A DNA stretch of 64,000 nucleotides from Bacteroidota bacterium (lineage in GTDB: Bacteria; Bacteroidota; Bacteroidia; 2-12-FULL-35-15), in NCBI GenBank assembly GCA_947479085.1, contig CANJYB010000014.1, positions 49,181 to 113,180 on the forward strand. The letters run 5' to 3'. Positions 27,476 to 37,202 of this stretch are shown piece by piece. The position numbers and the translations under genes are program-made. Position 1 is the first letter of the stretch. Each line of letters opens with the position of its first letter. The notes under the pieces were generated by a model. It saw nothing but the letters and a program-made list of their open reading frames with translations. It had not been told where the DNA came from and ran no database searches.

Positions 27476-28271
27476 TTTAATAAAGATTTAAATTAATACT
27501 AAATTCACTTTTTACATAATTATTGTTACTTAATACTATTCACTCTTTTTGCTTTTCTATTTTTATTCGCGCCTGAGCTATTGCGCGCCTCCATTTTTTT
27601 AGTGCTTACTTTTCTTAGGATTTTCAGCAGTATTCCCGTATGAATTATTTGACGGAACAAAAATATAGCAAAAAAAAATGAAAAAAACTGCCAATTTGGC
27701 GAACGGTCGTTTTAGCCAGTGAATGGCAGTTTTTGGCACTTAAGCGGTCGTTTTACCTTGTGAGCAGCAAAAAACTGCAGACTCGTTTTTACACCACTTT
27801 TTCGCTCAAAACCCTTATTAATAAAAAGGCATAAGGGAATTGAACAGCACTTTACTGACAATTTTCAAAAAAGGCGTTTGGCAGAAAAAAAATGCAATTT
27901 TTAGCCAGATTAAAAATAAATTCGTTTTACAAAATGGAAATTAGGATATGATTTTAGTATGCAGAAAATTAAAAAAAAGCATAAAAAAGTGGCGAGAAAG
28001 AAGAGGTGTTTTTATTTGTAAAGAATACTTTATTTCATCAAACACAGCATTTCGGCTTCGCCCAGTTAGCAAAAGGAAAATAAAAGCGATACATTATCGA
28101 ACTGCGCCTGACCCGCGTGAGTATCCTTTTTTTATCCATAGCCGCGTAGCGAAAAAAACATTTCTAAAAAAGATACCGCGTGCGGGCAGGAGGACATTGA
28201 ACTACGAAGCTGTAATGTGCCCGCCCAAATAATAGATTTAAATAATAACTATTTTTTAAAAATTCAGCATA
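27476..28271. other. 800-nt spacer with hairpins and a GC-rich patch
   Basis: No convincing gene. Contents: an 11-bp stem AAAAACTGCCA/TGGCAGTTTTT (27683-27693 with 27724-27734); a direct repeat CGGTCGTTTTA inside and after it; GC-rich words (GCGCCTGAGC near 27572, GCGCCTGACCCGCG near 28103) unlike the surroundings; and a 7-bp hairpin GCGGGCA/TGCCCGC (28182-28188 with 28218-28224). A 94-codon frame (27948-28232) crosses this but lacks protein-like features. Confidence 0.5.
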
Positions 28272-28299
28272 AAAAAAGTCCCAATAAAGGGACTTTTTT
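28272..28299 (-). terminator. Terminator of the desaturase gene
   Basis: An 11-bp stem AAAAAAGTCCC (28272-28282) with its complement 28289-28299, loop of 6, ending in T6 on either strand. It lies 22 nt past the desaturase stop. Confidence 0.88.
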
Positions 28300-28320
28300 C
28301 TATTTAATTTTTATTGGCTG

Positions 28321-29439
28321 TTAGCCCATACTATTGGCTACTGCAAAAAATGTGGTATCGTTTTTTCCTAATCTGGAAATAACACGGATATGAGAAGCAA
28401 ATGCTTTCCAAAAAGATTCGTTATATAAATAAGGCACACCAAATTCTTTAGCGGTTTGTTCCACTATAGGTGCAATATCCGGATAATGAACATGGCATAC
28501 ACGGGGAAATAAATGATGAATAGCCTGGTAATTCAATCCTCCAACATAATAAGTAATCAGCCAATTGTCTTTTGCAAAATCTGCAGTTGTTTGCAATTGA
28601 TGAATTGCCCATTCGTTTTCTATATTTCCTTTTGCATCAGGCAATGGGAATGTAGTATCTTCTACCACATGCGCCAATTGAAATACAACACTTAATATAA
28701 GTCCTGCTACTGTGTGAAGTGACAAAAACCCAATGAATACCTGCCCGAAAGACAAGTGTAAAAATATCATTGGTAATGCAAACATATAGGTATAGTAAAT
28801 TAATTTCCAGAAAATAATAGTTGCAAGGGTCTTTACTTTCCCCCAAGAGCTTTCGCGGTTATGCCCGTGTTTAATAAATTCAAAATACTGAACAAAATCC
28901 TTGGCAGTAGTCCAGTACAAAGACATTATTGAATAAAACAAAAACACGTAAACTACTTGTAATCGTTGAATTTTTCTGTATTTACCGTGTGGGGAAAAAC
29001 GCATAATCACCTTATCATCTATATCTCTGTCGTGTCCGGAAACATTGGTGTAGGTATGGTGAAGAATGTTATGTTGGGTTTTCCAGTTTTTGTTATCTCC
29101 ACCCACAAATGTAAGTGATAAGGAAACCATTTTATTAATAAAAGGATTGGCCGAATAAGCCCCGTGATTAGCATCGTGCATCACACTCATTCCGATACCT
29201 GCAAGGCCGAGACCCATTATCATCGACATAAACCACATTACCAAAAGGCTGCAGCCCTGTGTCATTATTAATACATACGGAACAAAATAAAGGGAAAGCA
29301 TAACAATGGTTTTGAAAACCATTGTAAAATTGGCATGTTGAGAAATCTTATTATCTATAAAATATTGATCTACTCGCTCTTTTAGTGTGTTAAAAAATTG
29401 TGTTTTGTCTTTATTAATAAACTTTATTTTTTGCTTCAT
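28321..29439 (-). CDS. Membrane fatty acid desaturase
   Basis: A 372-residue integral-membrane di-iron acyl-lipid/acyl-CoA desaturase. The three histidine boxes are visible: HDANHGA near residue 90, HNILHHTYTN near 127 and QAIHHLFPRVCHVHYP near 310. Two pairs of hydrophobic helices flank them (residues 45-85 and 205-250). No N-terminal cytochrome b5 domain. The QxxHH third box is the form found in front-end (delta-5/delta-6-type) desaturases, but regiospecificity cannot be fixed from sequence. Likely adjusts membrane fluidity. It is a single-gene transcript with a -7 box upstream and a terminator downstream. Confidence 0.92.
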   Translation of the reverse strand: MKQKIKFINKDKTQFFNTLKERVDQYFIDNKISQHANFTMVFKTIVMLSLYFVPYVLIMTQGCSLLVMWFMSMIMGLGLAGIGMSVMHDANHGAYSANPFINKMVSLSLTFVGGDNKNWKTQHNILHHTYTNVSGHDRDIDDKVIMRFSPHGKYRKIQRLQVVYVFLFYSIMSLYWTTAKDFVQYFEFIKHGHNRESSWGKVKTLATIIFWKLIYYTYMFALPMIFLHLSFGQVFIGFLSLHTVAGLILSVVFQLAHVVEDTTFPLPDAKGNIENEWAIHQLQTTADFAKDNWLITYYVGGLNYQAIHHLFPRVCHVHYPDIAPIVEQTAKEFGVPYLYNESFWKAFASHIRVISRLGKNDTTFFAVANSMG

Positions 29440-29458
29440 TTTTTTAAATTATAATTGG

Positions 29459-29466
29459 CAAAGGTA
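29459..29466 (-). promoter_or_regulatory. Promoter -7 box of the desaturase gene
   Basis: TACCTTTG on the minus strand, an exact TAnnTTTG match 20 nt ahead of the ATG. No clear -33 element. Confidence 0.5.
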
Positions 29467-29517
29467 GTCAAAAAAACTGATTGTTTGATTAAGAATTTAA
29501 TCGTGTAAATAACGGCA

Positions 29518-29862
29518 TTACAAGTTAATATCCATGCGTTTGTAATACCCCATCATAACGGATATGAAGAAAACCGATAGGACGATTCCAACATAATTGA
29601 CATCATTAATCAGAATGAGAAGAATTTCTTTGATAAAAAAAGTAATGATAAATAAACTTGCTCCCCATCGTTTCATGTGCCAAACACCAATATATGCTAT
29701 AAAGCTGGAGGCAACTATTAAACCGAATAAGGCGGGATACCAATCTCCAAGTTTTTTTACCGAAGGGGAAAACACGGCAGGCAAACTAAAAACTATCCAA
29801 ATAAACCCGATAATACAAACTACGGTAATCAATACAGGTCTTTTTCTAACTACTGATTCCAT
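29518..29862 (-). CDS. Small four-helix membrane protein
   Basis: A 114-residue hydrophobic protein with about four membrane helices (residues 12-32, 40-60, 66-84 and 88-107) and short charged loops. No family recognised. Its ATG begins only 3 nt after the stop of the MacB-type permease gene, so the two are surely co-transcribed. This suggests an accessory role to the permease, or simply a shared operon. Confidence 0.7.
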   Translation of the reverse strand: MESVVRKRPVLITVVCIIGFIWIVFSLPAVFSPSVKKLGDWYPALFGLIVASSFIAYIGVWHMKRWGASLFIITFFIKEILLILINDVNYVGIVLSVFFISVMMGYYKRMDINL

Positions 29863-29865
29863 ATT

Positions 29866-31110
29866 CTAACTCGCTCTTATTGCTTCTACCGGGTCCAACT
29901 GGGAAGCACCATAAGCAGGCACAAACCCGGAAACTACCCCAATCAGGATTGAAATTGTAAATCCTAAAATAATATTGGATTTGCTCAAAGTAATTTCCAT
30001 TCCAAATGAATCACCTGCTGTAATGGTAATGATATAAACGATTAGCAAACCAATGATTCCGCCAATAAGGGATAAAAAAATAGATTCGAAAATAAATTGC
30101 AACAGAATAAAATAGTTTTTTGCGCCAAGTGATTTTTGAATTCCAATTATGTTGGTGCGTTCTTTCACTGAAACAAACATAATATTGGCAATACCGAAAC
30201 CACCTACCAGTATGGAAAATCCGCCAATAATCCATCCCGCTATGCCTACTATATCAAATAACTGGTCGAATTGATTGGATATTAAACTTGTTTGATTTAA
30301 GGCAAAATTATCGTCTTGTCTAGGTTGCAATTTGCGTATGGAGCGCATCAGGCCAGTTAATTCATCTATCAACTCATCATTACTTACACCCGGTTTAGCA
30401 CGCACCATAAGTTCGGGATCCAGGTTGTCACTACGAATATCAATTAAACTACGGGCATACTGAACTGGCACTAAAACCTGAGTATCCGGGCTCCCACCCA
30501 AAATACTTTCTCCTTCTTTTTTAAAAATGCCGATAACCATCACCCTTGCGCCATTCACCTTTATCATTTGCCCTAAAGGACTTTGATTCGGAAACAATGC
30601 CTTTGCCAAAACATCACCAATAACGGCAACCGGACGACCCGCGGAAGATTCTATTTCAGTGAAATATCTGCCTTCTGCTATCTCGAAATTTTTCACCTTG
30701 TCGTATTGGTGAGATGCGCAAATAACGGTCACGTTTTCGATACTGTTACTTTTATACTTTACGGTAATAGAGGAATTAATAACAAATGCAGCCGACTGAG
30801 CTCCGTCACACTTGCGCAAAATCGCATCGAGTTCATTAAAATCCGGAACAGGACGGTTCATATACTTCCACCAAGGGTAATCCGGCCCGAAGGTCCATGG
30901 CCATTTTTGAACAAAAACAACATCATCTCCCAGGCTTTGAACACTTTTTCTTAGGTTTTGTTCAAGAGAGTCGACCACTGTAAATACTGTTATAATGGCG
31001 AAAATACCAATGGTGATGCCCAATAGCGAAAGAAATGTCCGGAGTTTGTTTACCACCAATGCGTTAATGGCAAACAAAATACTTTCACGAAATAGGCCTA
31101 AAAAAATCAT
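29866..31110 (-). CDS. ABC transporter permease (MacB/FtsX type)
   Basis: A 414-residue permease with the MacB layout: first helix (residues 20-45, TFLSLLGITIGIFAIITVF), a large periplasmic MacB_PCD domain (about 46-285), and three C-terminal FtsX helices (about 290-405), ending with the signature VSGFVPAYGASQLDPVEAIRAS. Such permeases work with a separate ATPase in mechanotransmission rather than classical transport. No ATPase gene is adjacent in this window, so its partner must be encoded elsewhere. It is divergent from purH. The family includes macrolide/lipoprotein exporters; the substrate is unknown. Confidence 0.9.
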   Translation of the reverse strand: MIFLGLFRESILFAINALVVNKLRTFLSLLGITIGIFAIITVFTVVDSLEQNLRKSVQSLGDDVVFVQKWPWTFGPDYPWWKYMNRPVPDFNELDAILRKCDGAQSAAFVINSSITVKYKSNSIENVTVICASHQYDKVKNFEIAEGRYFTEIESSAGRPVAVIGDVLAKALFPNQSPLGQMIKVNGARVMVIGIFKKEGESILGGSPDTQVLVPVQYARSLIDIRSDNLDPELMVRAKPGVSNDELIDELTGLMRSIRKLQPRQDDNFALNQTSLISNQFDQLFDIVGIAGWIIGGFSILVGGFGIANIMFVSVKERTNIIGIQKSLGAKNYFILLQFIFESIFLSLIGGIIGLLIVYIITITAGDSFGMEITLSKSNIILGFTISILIGVVSGFVPAYGASQLDPVEAIRAS

Positions 31111-31267
31111 CTTTGCTTTTCTTTTTAAGAACGCAAATGTAGTGTTTTTTAAACTTAATTATATTTTGAAATTCTCCCAAAATCAAAAGCATTTTAGAGT
31201 TGTCTTATTAACAAAAAAAACATTTATCAACAATTCAAGTTTACCGATATTGCCTTATAAAAATTCC

Positions 31268-31275
31268 TACTTTTG
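31268..31275 (+). promoter_or_regulatory. Promoter -7 box of purH
   Basis: TACTTTTG, exact TAnnTTTG, 22 nt ahead of the purH ATG, with TTG 15 nt upstream (31250-31252). Confidence 0.55.
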
Positions 31276-31297
31276 TGAGGGAAATTTTAAAAAATAA

Positions 31298-32824
31298 ATG
31301 AGCGGATTAAAAAAGATTAAAAACGCACTGATTTCGGTGTATTACAAGGACAATTTAGAACCTGTGGTTCATCAGTTAAATGCGTTGGGTGTAAAAATAT
31401 ACAGTACAGGTGGCACCCAGGACTTTATTGAAAAGCTTGGTATAAGTGTAACTCCGGTTGAATCATTAACTTCTTATCCTTCCATTTTAGGAGGAAGAGT
31501 AAAAACTTTACACCCAAAAGTTTTTGGTGGAATATTGAGCAGACGCGAATTACAGAGTGATATTGACCAGATGGAAGAATACGAAATTCCGGAAATCGAC
31601 CTGGTGATTGTAGATTTATACCCTTTTGAAGAAACCGTTAAATCGGGTGCTTCCGAACAATCCATTATCGAAAAGATTGATATCGGAGGAATCTCTTTAA
31701 TTCGTGCAGCTGCAAAAAACTTTAATGATGTGGTGATTATCCCTTCAAAAAACGAATACAAATTTTTACACGATGTTATTTTGGTTGACCAGAAAGGCTC
31801 ATCCAACCTGTCAGACAGAAAACAATTAGCCGGTAAAGCATTTAATGTTTCTTCGCATTACGATACCTCCATTTTCAATTATTTTAATGGCGATGACATC
31901 ACTACTTTCAAACAAAGTATTCAAAACTCAAGTGTATTACGATATGGTGAAAACCCTCATCAAAAGGGAGTGTTCTATGGCAACCTGGATGAAATGTTTA
32001 CTAAAATAAGCGGAAAGGAATTGTCTTACAATAATCTATTAGATGTAGATGCCGCTGTGAGCCTGATTGCGGAGTTTAAAGAAACCACTTTTGCGATATT
32101 AAAACATAACAATGCCTGTGGAATAGCATCGCGTCCTGTATTGGCCGATGCATGGAAAGATGCCTTGGCGGGGGACCCTACCAGTGCATTTGGTGGAGTA
32201 TTAATTACAAACACACCTTTGGATGCAGCAACTGCTGATGAAATAAATAAATTATTTTTTGAGGTAATTATCGCTCCAGCCTATGACGAAAAGGCCCTAA
32301 GCATATTGAAAGCTAAACCAAACAGAATTATTCTTATTCAGAAAGAAGTAAAACTTTCTCCAAAATCCTTCAGAACATTATTGAACGGAGTAATTGCCCA
32401 GGATAAAGACTTGAAAACGGAAACACCTGCAGAAATGCAAACTGTTACAAGTACTTTACCAACTGACAGCGAGAAAAAGGATTTGGAATTTGCCAACAAA
32501 ATTGTGAAACATACCAAGTCCAACACCATCGTACTGGCAAAAAATGGTCAGTTACTTGCCAGCGGTGTAGGGCAAACATCAAGGGTGGATGCATTGGAAC
32601 AGGCAATTGTAAAAGCCAATAAATTTGGTTTTAACTTAAAGGGTTCCGTAATGGCTTCCGATGCTTTTTTCCCATTTCCTGATTGTGTTGAAATAGCTCA
32701 CAACGCAGGTATTAGTGCTGTTATTCAACCTGGAGGTTCCATTAAAGATAAAGATTCTATTGCTTATTGTGACGCCAATGGAATGTCCATGGTGATGACC
32801 GGAACAAGACATTTTAAACATTAA
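31298..32824 (+). CDS. purH: Bifunctional AICAR formyltransferase / IMP cyclohydrolase
   Basis: Catalyses the last two steps of de novo purine synthesis: formylation of AICAR with 10-formyl-THF and ring closure to IMP. It has 508 residues, the normal length. The N-terminal MGS-like IMP cyclohydrolase domain (STGGTQDFIEKLG near residue 36, GGRVKTLHPKVFGG near 65) is followed by the formyltransferase domain with KHNNACGIA near 267 (catalytic Lys-His pair) and SDAFFPFPDCVE near 450. Its final GSIKDKDSIAYCDANGMSMVMTGTRHFKH is canonical. It is followed by mreB after a 102-nt spacer containing a stuttering AAATCCAAAATC motif. Confidence 0.97.
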   Translation: MSGLKKIKNALISVYYKDNLEPVVHQLNALGVKIYSTGGTQDFIEKLGISVTPVESLTSYPSILGGRVKTLHPKVFGGILSRRELQSDIDQMEEYEIPEIDLVIVDLYPFEETVKSGASEQSIIEKIDIGGISLIRAAAKNFNDVVIIPSKNEYKFLHDVILVDQKGSSNLSDRKQLAGKAFNVSSHYDTSIFNYFNGDDITTFKQSIQNSSVLRYGENPHQKGVFYGNLDEMFTKISGKELSYNNLLDVDAAVSLIAEFKETTFAILKHNNACGIASRPVLADAWKDALAGDPTSAFGGVLITNTPLDAATADEINKLFFEVIIAPAYDEKALSILKAKPNRIILIQKEVKLSPKSFRTLLNGVIAQDKDLKTETPAEMQTVTSTLPTDSEKKDLEFANKIVKHTKSNTIVLAKNGQLLASGVGQTSRVDALEQAIVKANKFGFNLKGSVMASDAFFPFPDCVEIAHNAGISAVIQPGGSIKDKDSIAYCDANGMSMVMTGTRHFKH

Positions 32825-32926
32825 TTTAACGAAATACGAATTTATAAATCATAATAAATATACACTATTGATTTTGAAGACGGAGCATTTAACCCGAAAA
32901 CCAAAATCAGAAATCCAAAATCGAAT

Positions 32927-33949
32927 ATGGGATTATTTAGTTTTTTAACACAAGAAATTGCAATTGACTTAGGTACTGCAAATACCTTGATAATTTATAA
33001 TGACAAAGTGGTGGTTGATGAACCTTCCATTGTGGCAGTAGATAGGATGACCGGGAAGATAATAGCCGTTGGTAAACAGGCACAACAGATGCATGGTAAA
33101 ACGCACGAAAATATTAAAACCATTCGTCCATTAAAAGATGGAGTTATTGCCGATTTCAGTGCTGCCGAACATATGATTCGCGGCATGATAAAAATGATAA
33201 ACCCCGGAAGACGTTTATTTACGCCTTCATTAAAGGTAGTTATTTGTATTCCTTCAGGAATCACCGAAGTTGAAAAGAGAGCTGTTAGAGATAGCGCGGA
33301 AAGAGCGGGTGGCAAGGAAGTTTATCTTATTCACGAACCGATGGCTGCCGCAATAGGCATTGGTATTGATGTGGAAGAGCCAATGGGTAATATGATTATT
33401 GATATCGGGGGTGGAACAAGTGAGATTGCAGTAATAGCATTGGGAGGAATTGTTTGTGACAAATCCATTCGTATTGCCGGTGACGAGTTTACTTCCAACA
33501 TTGAAGAATACATGCGCAGACAGCATAATATCCTAATCGGAGAACGTTCTGCAGAAAGAGTTAAAATAGAAGTGGGTGCTGCAATGACTGAAATTGACAA
33601 TCCTCCTCCTGATTACGCAGTGCATGGAAGAGATTTAATGACAGGTATTCCAAAAGAAATTTACGTTTCTTATACCGAGATTGCGCACGCCCTTGATAAA
33701 TCAATTTCCAAAGTGGAAGAAGCTATTTTAAATGCTTTAGAAATGACACCTCCGGAGCTTTCTGCAGATATTTTCCGGACCGGTATTTATTTAGCCGGTG
33801 GAGGGTCCATGCTTCGCGGATTAGATAAACGGATTTCTTTGAAAACAAAATTGCCTGTTCACATTGCTGAAGACCCTCTTCGTGCTGTTGCACGCGGAAC
33901 CGGTATTGCATTGAAGAATGTAGGAAAATTCCCATTCCTGATGAGATAA
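32927..33949 (+). CDS. mreB: Rod-shape protein MreB
   Basis: A bacterial actin that positions the elongation machinery (elongasome) on the inner membrane. It has 340 residues. Actin-fold motifs are present: DLGTANTLIIY (phosphate 1), DIGGGTSEIAVIALGG (phosphate 2) and the adenosine motif GIYLAGGGSMLRGLDKRI near residue 285. The N-terminal MGLFSFLTQEIAIDLG supplies the membrane-binding amphipathic segment. It heads mreBCD-mrdA-rodA, the usual elongation operon. Confidence 0.97.
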   Translation: MGLFSFLTQEIAIDLGTANTLIIYNDKVVVDEPSIVAVDRMTGKIIAVGKQAQQMHGKTHENIKTIRPLKDGVIADFSAAEHMIRGMIKMINPGRRLFTPSLKVVICIPSGITEVEKRAVRDSAERAGGKEVYLIHEPMAAAIGIGIDVEEPMGNMIIDIGGGTSEIAVIALGGIVCDKSIRIAGDEFTSNIEEYMRRQHNILIGERSAERVKIEVGAAMTEIDNPPPDYAVHGRDLMTGIPKEIYVSYTEIAHALDKSISKVEEAILNALEMTPPELSADIFRTGIYLAGGGSMLRGLDKRISLKTKLPVHIAEDPLRAVARGTGIALKNVGKFPFLMR

Positions 33950-33964
33950 AACTGTTCAATATAA

Positions 33965-34819
33965 ATGCGGAATCTCTTTTTATTTATTTGGAAAAATTAT
34001 TTTCTTTTTCTTTTTTTATTATTGGAAACGCTCTGCATTTATTTAGTTGTTCAAAATAATTATTATCAGAAAGCGAGTTTTGTAAACTCATCCAATGCCA
34101 TTTCCGCAAATATCTTGGCAGCAACTCATGATGTCAATCAATATTTTCTCTTGAAAGATGCTAATGAAAAATTATTAAAAGAGAATGCGGAACTACGTGG
34201 GAAAACATTGGCCTCCTTCTCAGTTTCAGTAAATGATACCTATACAGTCAACGACACCACTTACCATCAGAAATATACTTTTACCAGTGCGAAAGTTGTA
34301 AAAAACTCTACTAACCTTAGAAACAATTTTCTTACGCTGGATAAAGGCTCAAAACAAGGAATAAAAAACAATATGGCTGTAATTACAAGTTCCGGAGTGG
34401 TTGGCCAGGTGAAAGATGTTTCAGATAATTTTTGCACAGTGATGTCTTTATTAAACAGCAAAACAACTATTAGTTCCAAAATAAAAAAAGATGGCTCTTA
34501 TGGCCCTTTGATGTGGGATGTGGATGACAATTACAGTATTGCTACTCTCCATGACATACCAACGCACGTGAGATTAATAACCGGTGATACCATTGTAACT
34601 TCAGCTTATTCACTTACTTTTCCTGAAAACATAATGATTGGAAAAGTGGAAAGTTTTGTTCAGAAATCAGGAGACTTTTTTTATACCGTGAAAGTGAAAC
34701 TATCAACAGATTTTAAAAAATTATCTCATGTATATATCGTTAATAATATTCTGAAAGATGAACAGGAAGAATTGGAGAAAAAGTCAGAATCTGATGATAA
34801 AAAAACAAATACAAAGTGA
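33965..34819 (+). CDS. mreC: Rod-shape protein MreC
   Basis: A 284-residue bitopic membrane protein. A single N-terminal helix (residues 9-28) is followed by a coiled coil (about 50-85) and the MreC beta-barrel domains, with VVKNSTNLRNNFLTLDKGSK and NMAVITSSGVVGQVKDVS as family signatures. The C-terminal tail is highly charged. MreC assembles in the periplasm and activates PBP2 within the elongasome. It starts 15 nt after mreB, and its stop overlaps the mreD start (GTGA). Confidence 0.93.
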   Translation: MRNLFLFIWKNYFLFLFLLLETLCIYLVVQNNYYQKASFVNSSNAISANILAATHDVNQYFLLKDANEKLLKENAELRGKTLASFSVSVNDTYTVNDTTYHQKYTFTSAKVVKNSTNLRNNFLTLDKGSKQGIKNNMAVITSSGVVGQVKDVSDNFCTVMSLLNSKTTISSKIKKDGSYGPLMWDVDDNYSIATLHDIPTHVRLITGDTIVTSAYSLTFPENIMIGKVESFVQKSGDFFYTVKVKLSTDFKKLSHVYIVNNILKDEQEELEKKSESDDKKTNTK

Positions 34820-35334
34820 TTTCAACAATACTAAAAAACATTCTTCGATTTATTGCTTTAGTTTTAGTTCAGGTACTTATAATTAAAAACATTGAACTCG
34901 GAAGGTTTATTAATCCTTTTTTATATATCCTTTTTATTATTGCGCTTCCATTCGAAACTCCAAAATGGCTGCTTCTTTTAAGTGGTTTTTTATTGGGAAT
35001 TACAATTGATATGTTTTATGATACCATGGGGATGCATGCTGCAGCAGGAGTATTTATTGCATATATACGACCTGCAATTTTAAATTTATTTTCTCCAAGG
35101 GAAGGTTACGAATTTGGTACACAACCAACGATACAGTATTTAGGAGTCCCCTGGTTTCTTTCCTACTCCGGAATATTAATTATTTTACACCATTTTGTTC
35201 TGTTCTATTTGGAAGTATTTCGGTTCTCTGAGTTCTTTTACACGCTACTAAGGGTTGGTTTGAGTTCTTTAGCTACTCTTCTTTTAGTGGTAATAACCCA
35301 ATACCTTTTTCAAAATAAAAAAGAAGTGGAATGA
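34816..35334 (+). CDS. mreD: Rod-shape protein MreD
   Basis: A 172-residue polytopic membrane protein with about five or six helices, lacking obvious catalytic residues, as in MreD. It begins at GTG overlapping the mreC stop by 4 nt, and its TGA overlaps the mrdA ATG (ATGA), so the three genes are translationally coupled. The segment GITIDMFYDTMGMHAAAGVFIAYIRP is MreD-like. It forms the membrane complex with MreC, PBP2 and RodA in cell-wall elongation. Confidence 0.9.
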   Translation: MISTILKNILRFIALVLVQVLIIKNIELGRFINPFLYILFIIALPFETPKWLLLLSGFLLGITIDMFYDTMGMHAAAGVFIAYIRPAILNLFSPREGYEFGTQPTIQYLGVPWFLSYSGILIILHHFVLFYLEVFRFSEFFYTLLRVGLSSLATLLLVVITQYLFQNKKEVE

Positions 35335-37193
35335 ATCCCTTATCCGAAAGAAAATATATAATTATAGGAGTATTTATCCTTGTTGGATTATCATTTATTG
35401 CGCGCCTGTTTTATATCCAGGTAATTGATGATAGTTATAAACTGGATGCCCGCAACCAGGCTTTCCGCTATACTACTGAATTTCCTGTGAGAGGATATAT
35501 TTACGACCGGAAACATAAATTACTTGTTTATAATGAAGCTGCTTACGATTTAATGGTTACCCCTAAAGAAGTTAAAGATTTAGATACTGTGGATTTTTGT
35601 AAACTTCTGGATATTACAAAGGATGAATTTTTAAAGAAGATGAAAAAAGCCATACAGGCTCCCAATTCTCCTCGCAAACCTTCTGTATTTGAAAAACAAT
35701 TATCCCCGGAGGATTATGCTGCTTTGCAGGAACGCCTGTATCGTTTTCATGGTTTTTTTGTTCAATCAAGGACCTTAAGAAAGTACCCGATGAAGATTGC
35801 CGCAAACATGCTTGGTTATATCGGTGAAGCAGATAAAAATCTGACTGAAAAAGATCCTTACTATAATGAAGGTGATTATCTTGGAATTAGTGGAGTGGAG
35901 AAGACTTACGAAAAGGTACTTCGAGGGAAGAAAGGAATGCATATACTGATGGTTGACGTTAATAATAGCCCCAAAGGAAGTTATATGAACGGGTTATATG
36001 ATACCATGTCTCAGCCCGGAAAATCATTAGAATCCACACTTGATGCAGAATTACAATTATATGGAGAAGAATTGATGCAAAATAAAACCGGAAGTATTGT
36101 TGCGATTGAACCGCAAACCGGAGAAATTTTAGCCATTATAACCAGCCCTTCTTACGACCCAAATTTGTTAGTTGGCAGAGCGCGAAACAAAAACTTTTCA
36201 AAACTTTATTTGGACACCATTCGTGTCCCTTTATTTAATCGTGCTACAATGGCCTCCTATCCTCCCGGTTCAACTTTCAAATTAGTTGAATCACTGATAG
36301 GGCAGCAGGAGGGTGTATTAACCCCGGAAACAAGGTACCCATGCTCAGCAGGATACGCGCCACTTGGAGGGCATCCGAAATGCGAAGTTCATGCATCTCC
36401 TCTTGCATTATTTGACGCAATAGGTCATTCCTGCAATTCCTATTTTTCTTATGTTTTTAAAAGCATCATTGAGAATAAAAAATATAATGATACCTATGTT
36501 GCCTTTGAGGCATGGCGAAATATTGCTTTAAGTTTCAATATTGGAAGAAAAACGAATTCTGACTTAGCTAATGAGTTAAGGGGAAATATCCCTTCTATAA
36601 AATATTATGATAAGGTTTTTGGAAAAGGTTCCTGGAAAGCCTCTACTGTTATTTCTCTAGGAATCGGGCAGGCCGAGATGGGTATCACTCCACTCCAAAA
36701 TGCAAATGTTGTTAGTATTATTGCTAACAAAGGATGGTATTATATTCCACACATTGTAAAGGCAATCGGTGATAATCCAAATGATACTACTTTAAACAGA
36801 TTCAAAGTAAAACGTTATACTGCAATTACCGATACTTCAATTTATAATAATGTTATAGAAGGAATGAGCCACGTTACCGAAAGTGGTACGGCCCATTTAT
36901 TAAAAATAGAAGGAGTTGAGTATTGTGCAAAAACAGGAACCGCTGAAAACCCGCATGGCAGAGACCATTCTGTATTTGTTGCGTTTGCCCCAAAGAATAA
37001 TCCAAAGATTGCGATTGCTGTGCTCGTTGAAAATGCCGGTTGGGGAGCTTCGTGGGCGGGACCCATTGCTACATTGATGATGGAAAAATATTTGAATCAG
37101 GTGGTGGTAAGAAAGGACCTCGAGAAAAAGATGATGGAAGCAAATTTAATTGATCAACCAAAATGGGTGGATCCCAAAAAAAAGAAAAAGTAA
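35331..37193 (+). CDS. mrdA: Penicillin-binding protein 2 (transpeptidase)
   Basis: The monofunctional class B PBP of the elongasome, cross-linking peptidoglycan. It has 620 residues: an N-terminal helix (8-28), the pedestal/dimerisation domain, then the transpeptidase with catalytic SxxK in PPGSTFKLVE (near residue 313), SxN in GHSCNSYFS (near 368) and KTG in CAKTGTAENPHG (near 533). The start overlaps mreD by 4 nt. It pairs with RodA (next gene), which supplies the glycosyltransferase activity. No truncation. Confidence 0.96.
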   Translation: MNPLSERKYIIIGVFILVGLSFIARLFYIQVIDDSYKLDARNQAFRYTTEFPVRGYIYDRKHKLLVYNEAAYDLMVTPKEVKDLDTVDFCKLLDITKDEFLKKMKKAIQAPNSPRKPSVFEKQLSPEDYAALQERLYRFHGFFVQSRTLRKYPMKIAANMLGYIGEADKNLTEKDPYYNEGDYLGISGVEKTYEKVLRGKKGMHILMVDVNNSPKGSYMNGLYDTMSQPGKSLESTLDAELQLYGEELMQNKTGSIVAIEPQTGEILAIITSPSYDPNLLVGRARNKNFSKLYLDTIRVPLFNRATMASYPPGSTFKLVESLIGQQEGVLTPETRYPCSAGYAPLGGHPKCEVHASPLALFDAIGHSCNSYFSYVFKSIIENKKYNDTYVAFEAWRNIALSFNIGRKTNSDLANELRGNIPSIKYYDKVFGKGSWKASTVISLGIGQAEMGITPLQNANVVSIIANKGWYYIPHIVKAIGDNPNDTTLNRFKVKRYTAITDTSIYNNVIEGMSHVTESGTAHLLKIEGVEYCAKTGTAENPHGRDHSVFVAFAPKNNPKIAIAVLVENAGWGASWAGPIATLMMEKYLNQVVVRKDLEKKMMEANLIDQPKWVDPKKKKK

Positions 37194-37202
37194 TTCAGAC
37201 AA

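Noticed and set aside
27948..28232. 94-codon frame
   Set aside because: Highly basic, GC-biased composition, no motif, crosses hairpins; probably not a gene.
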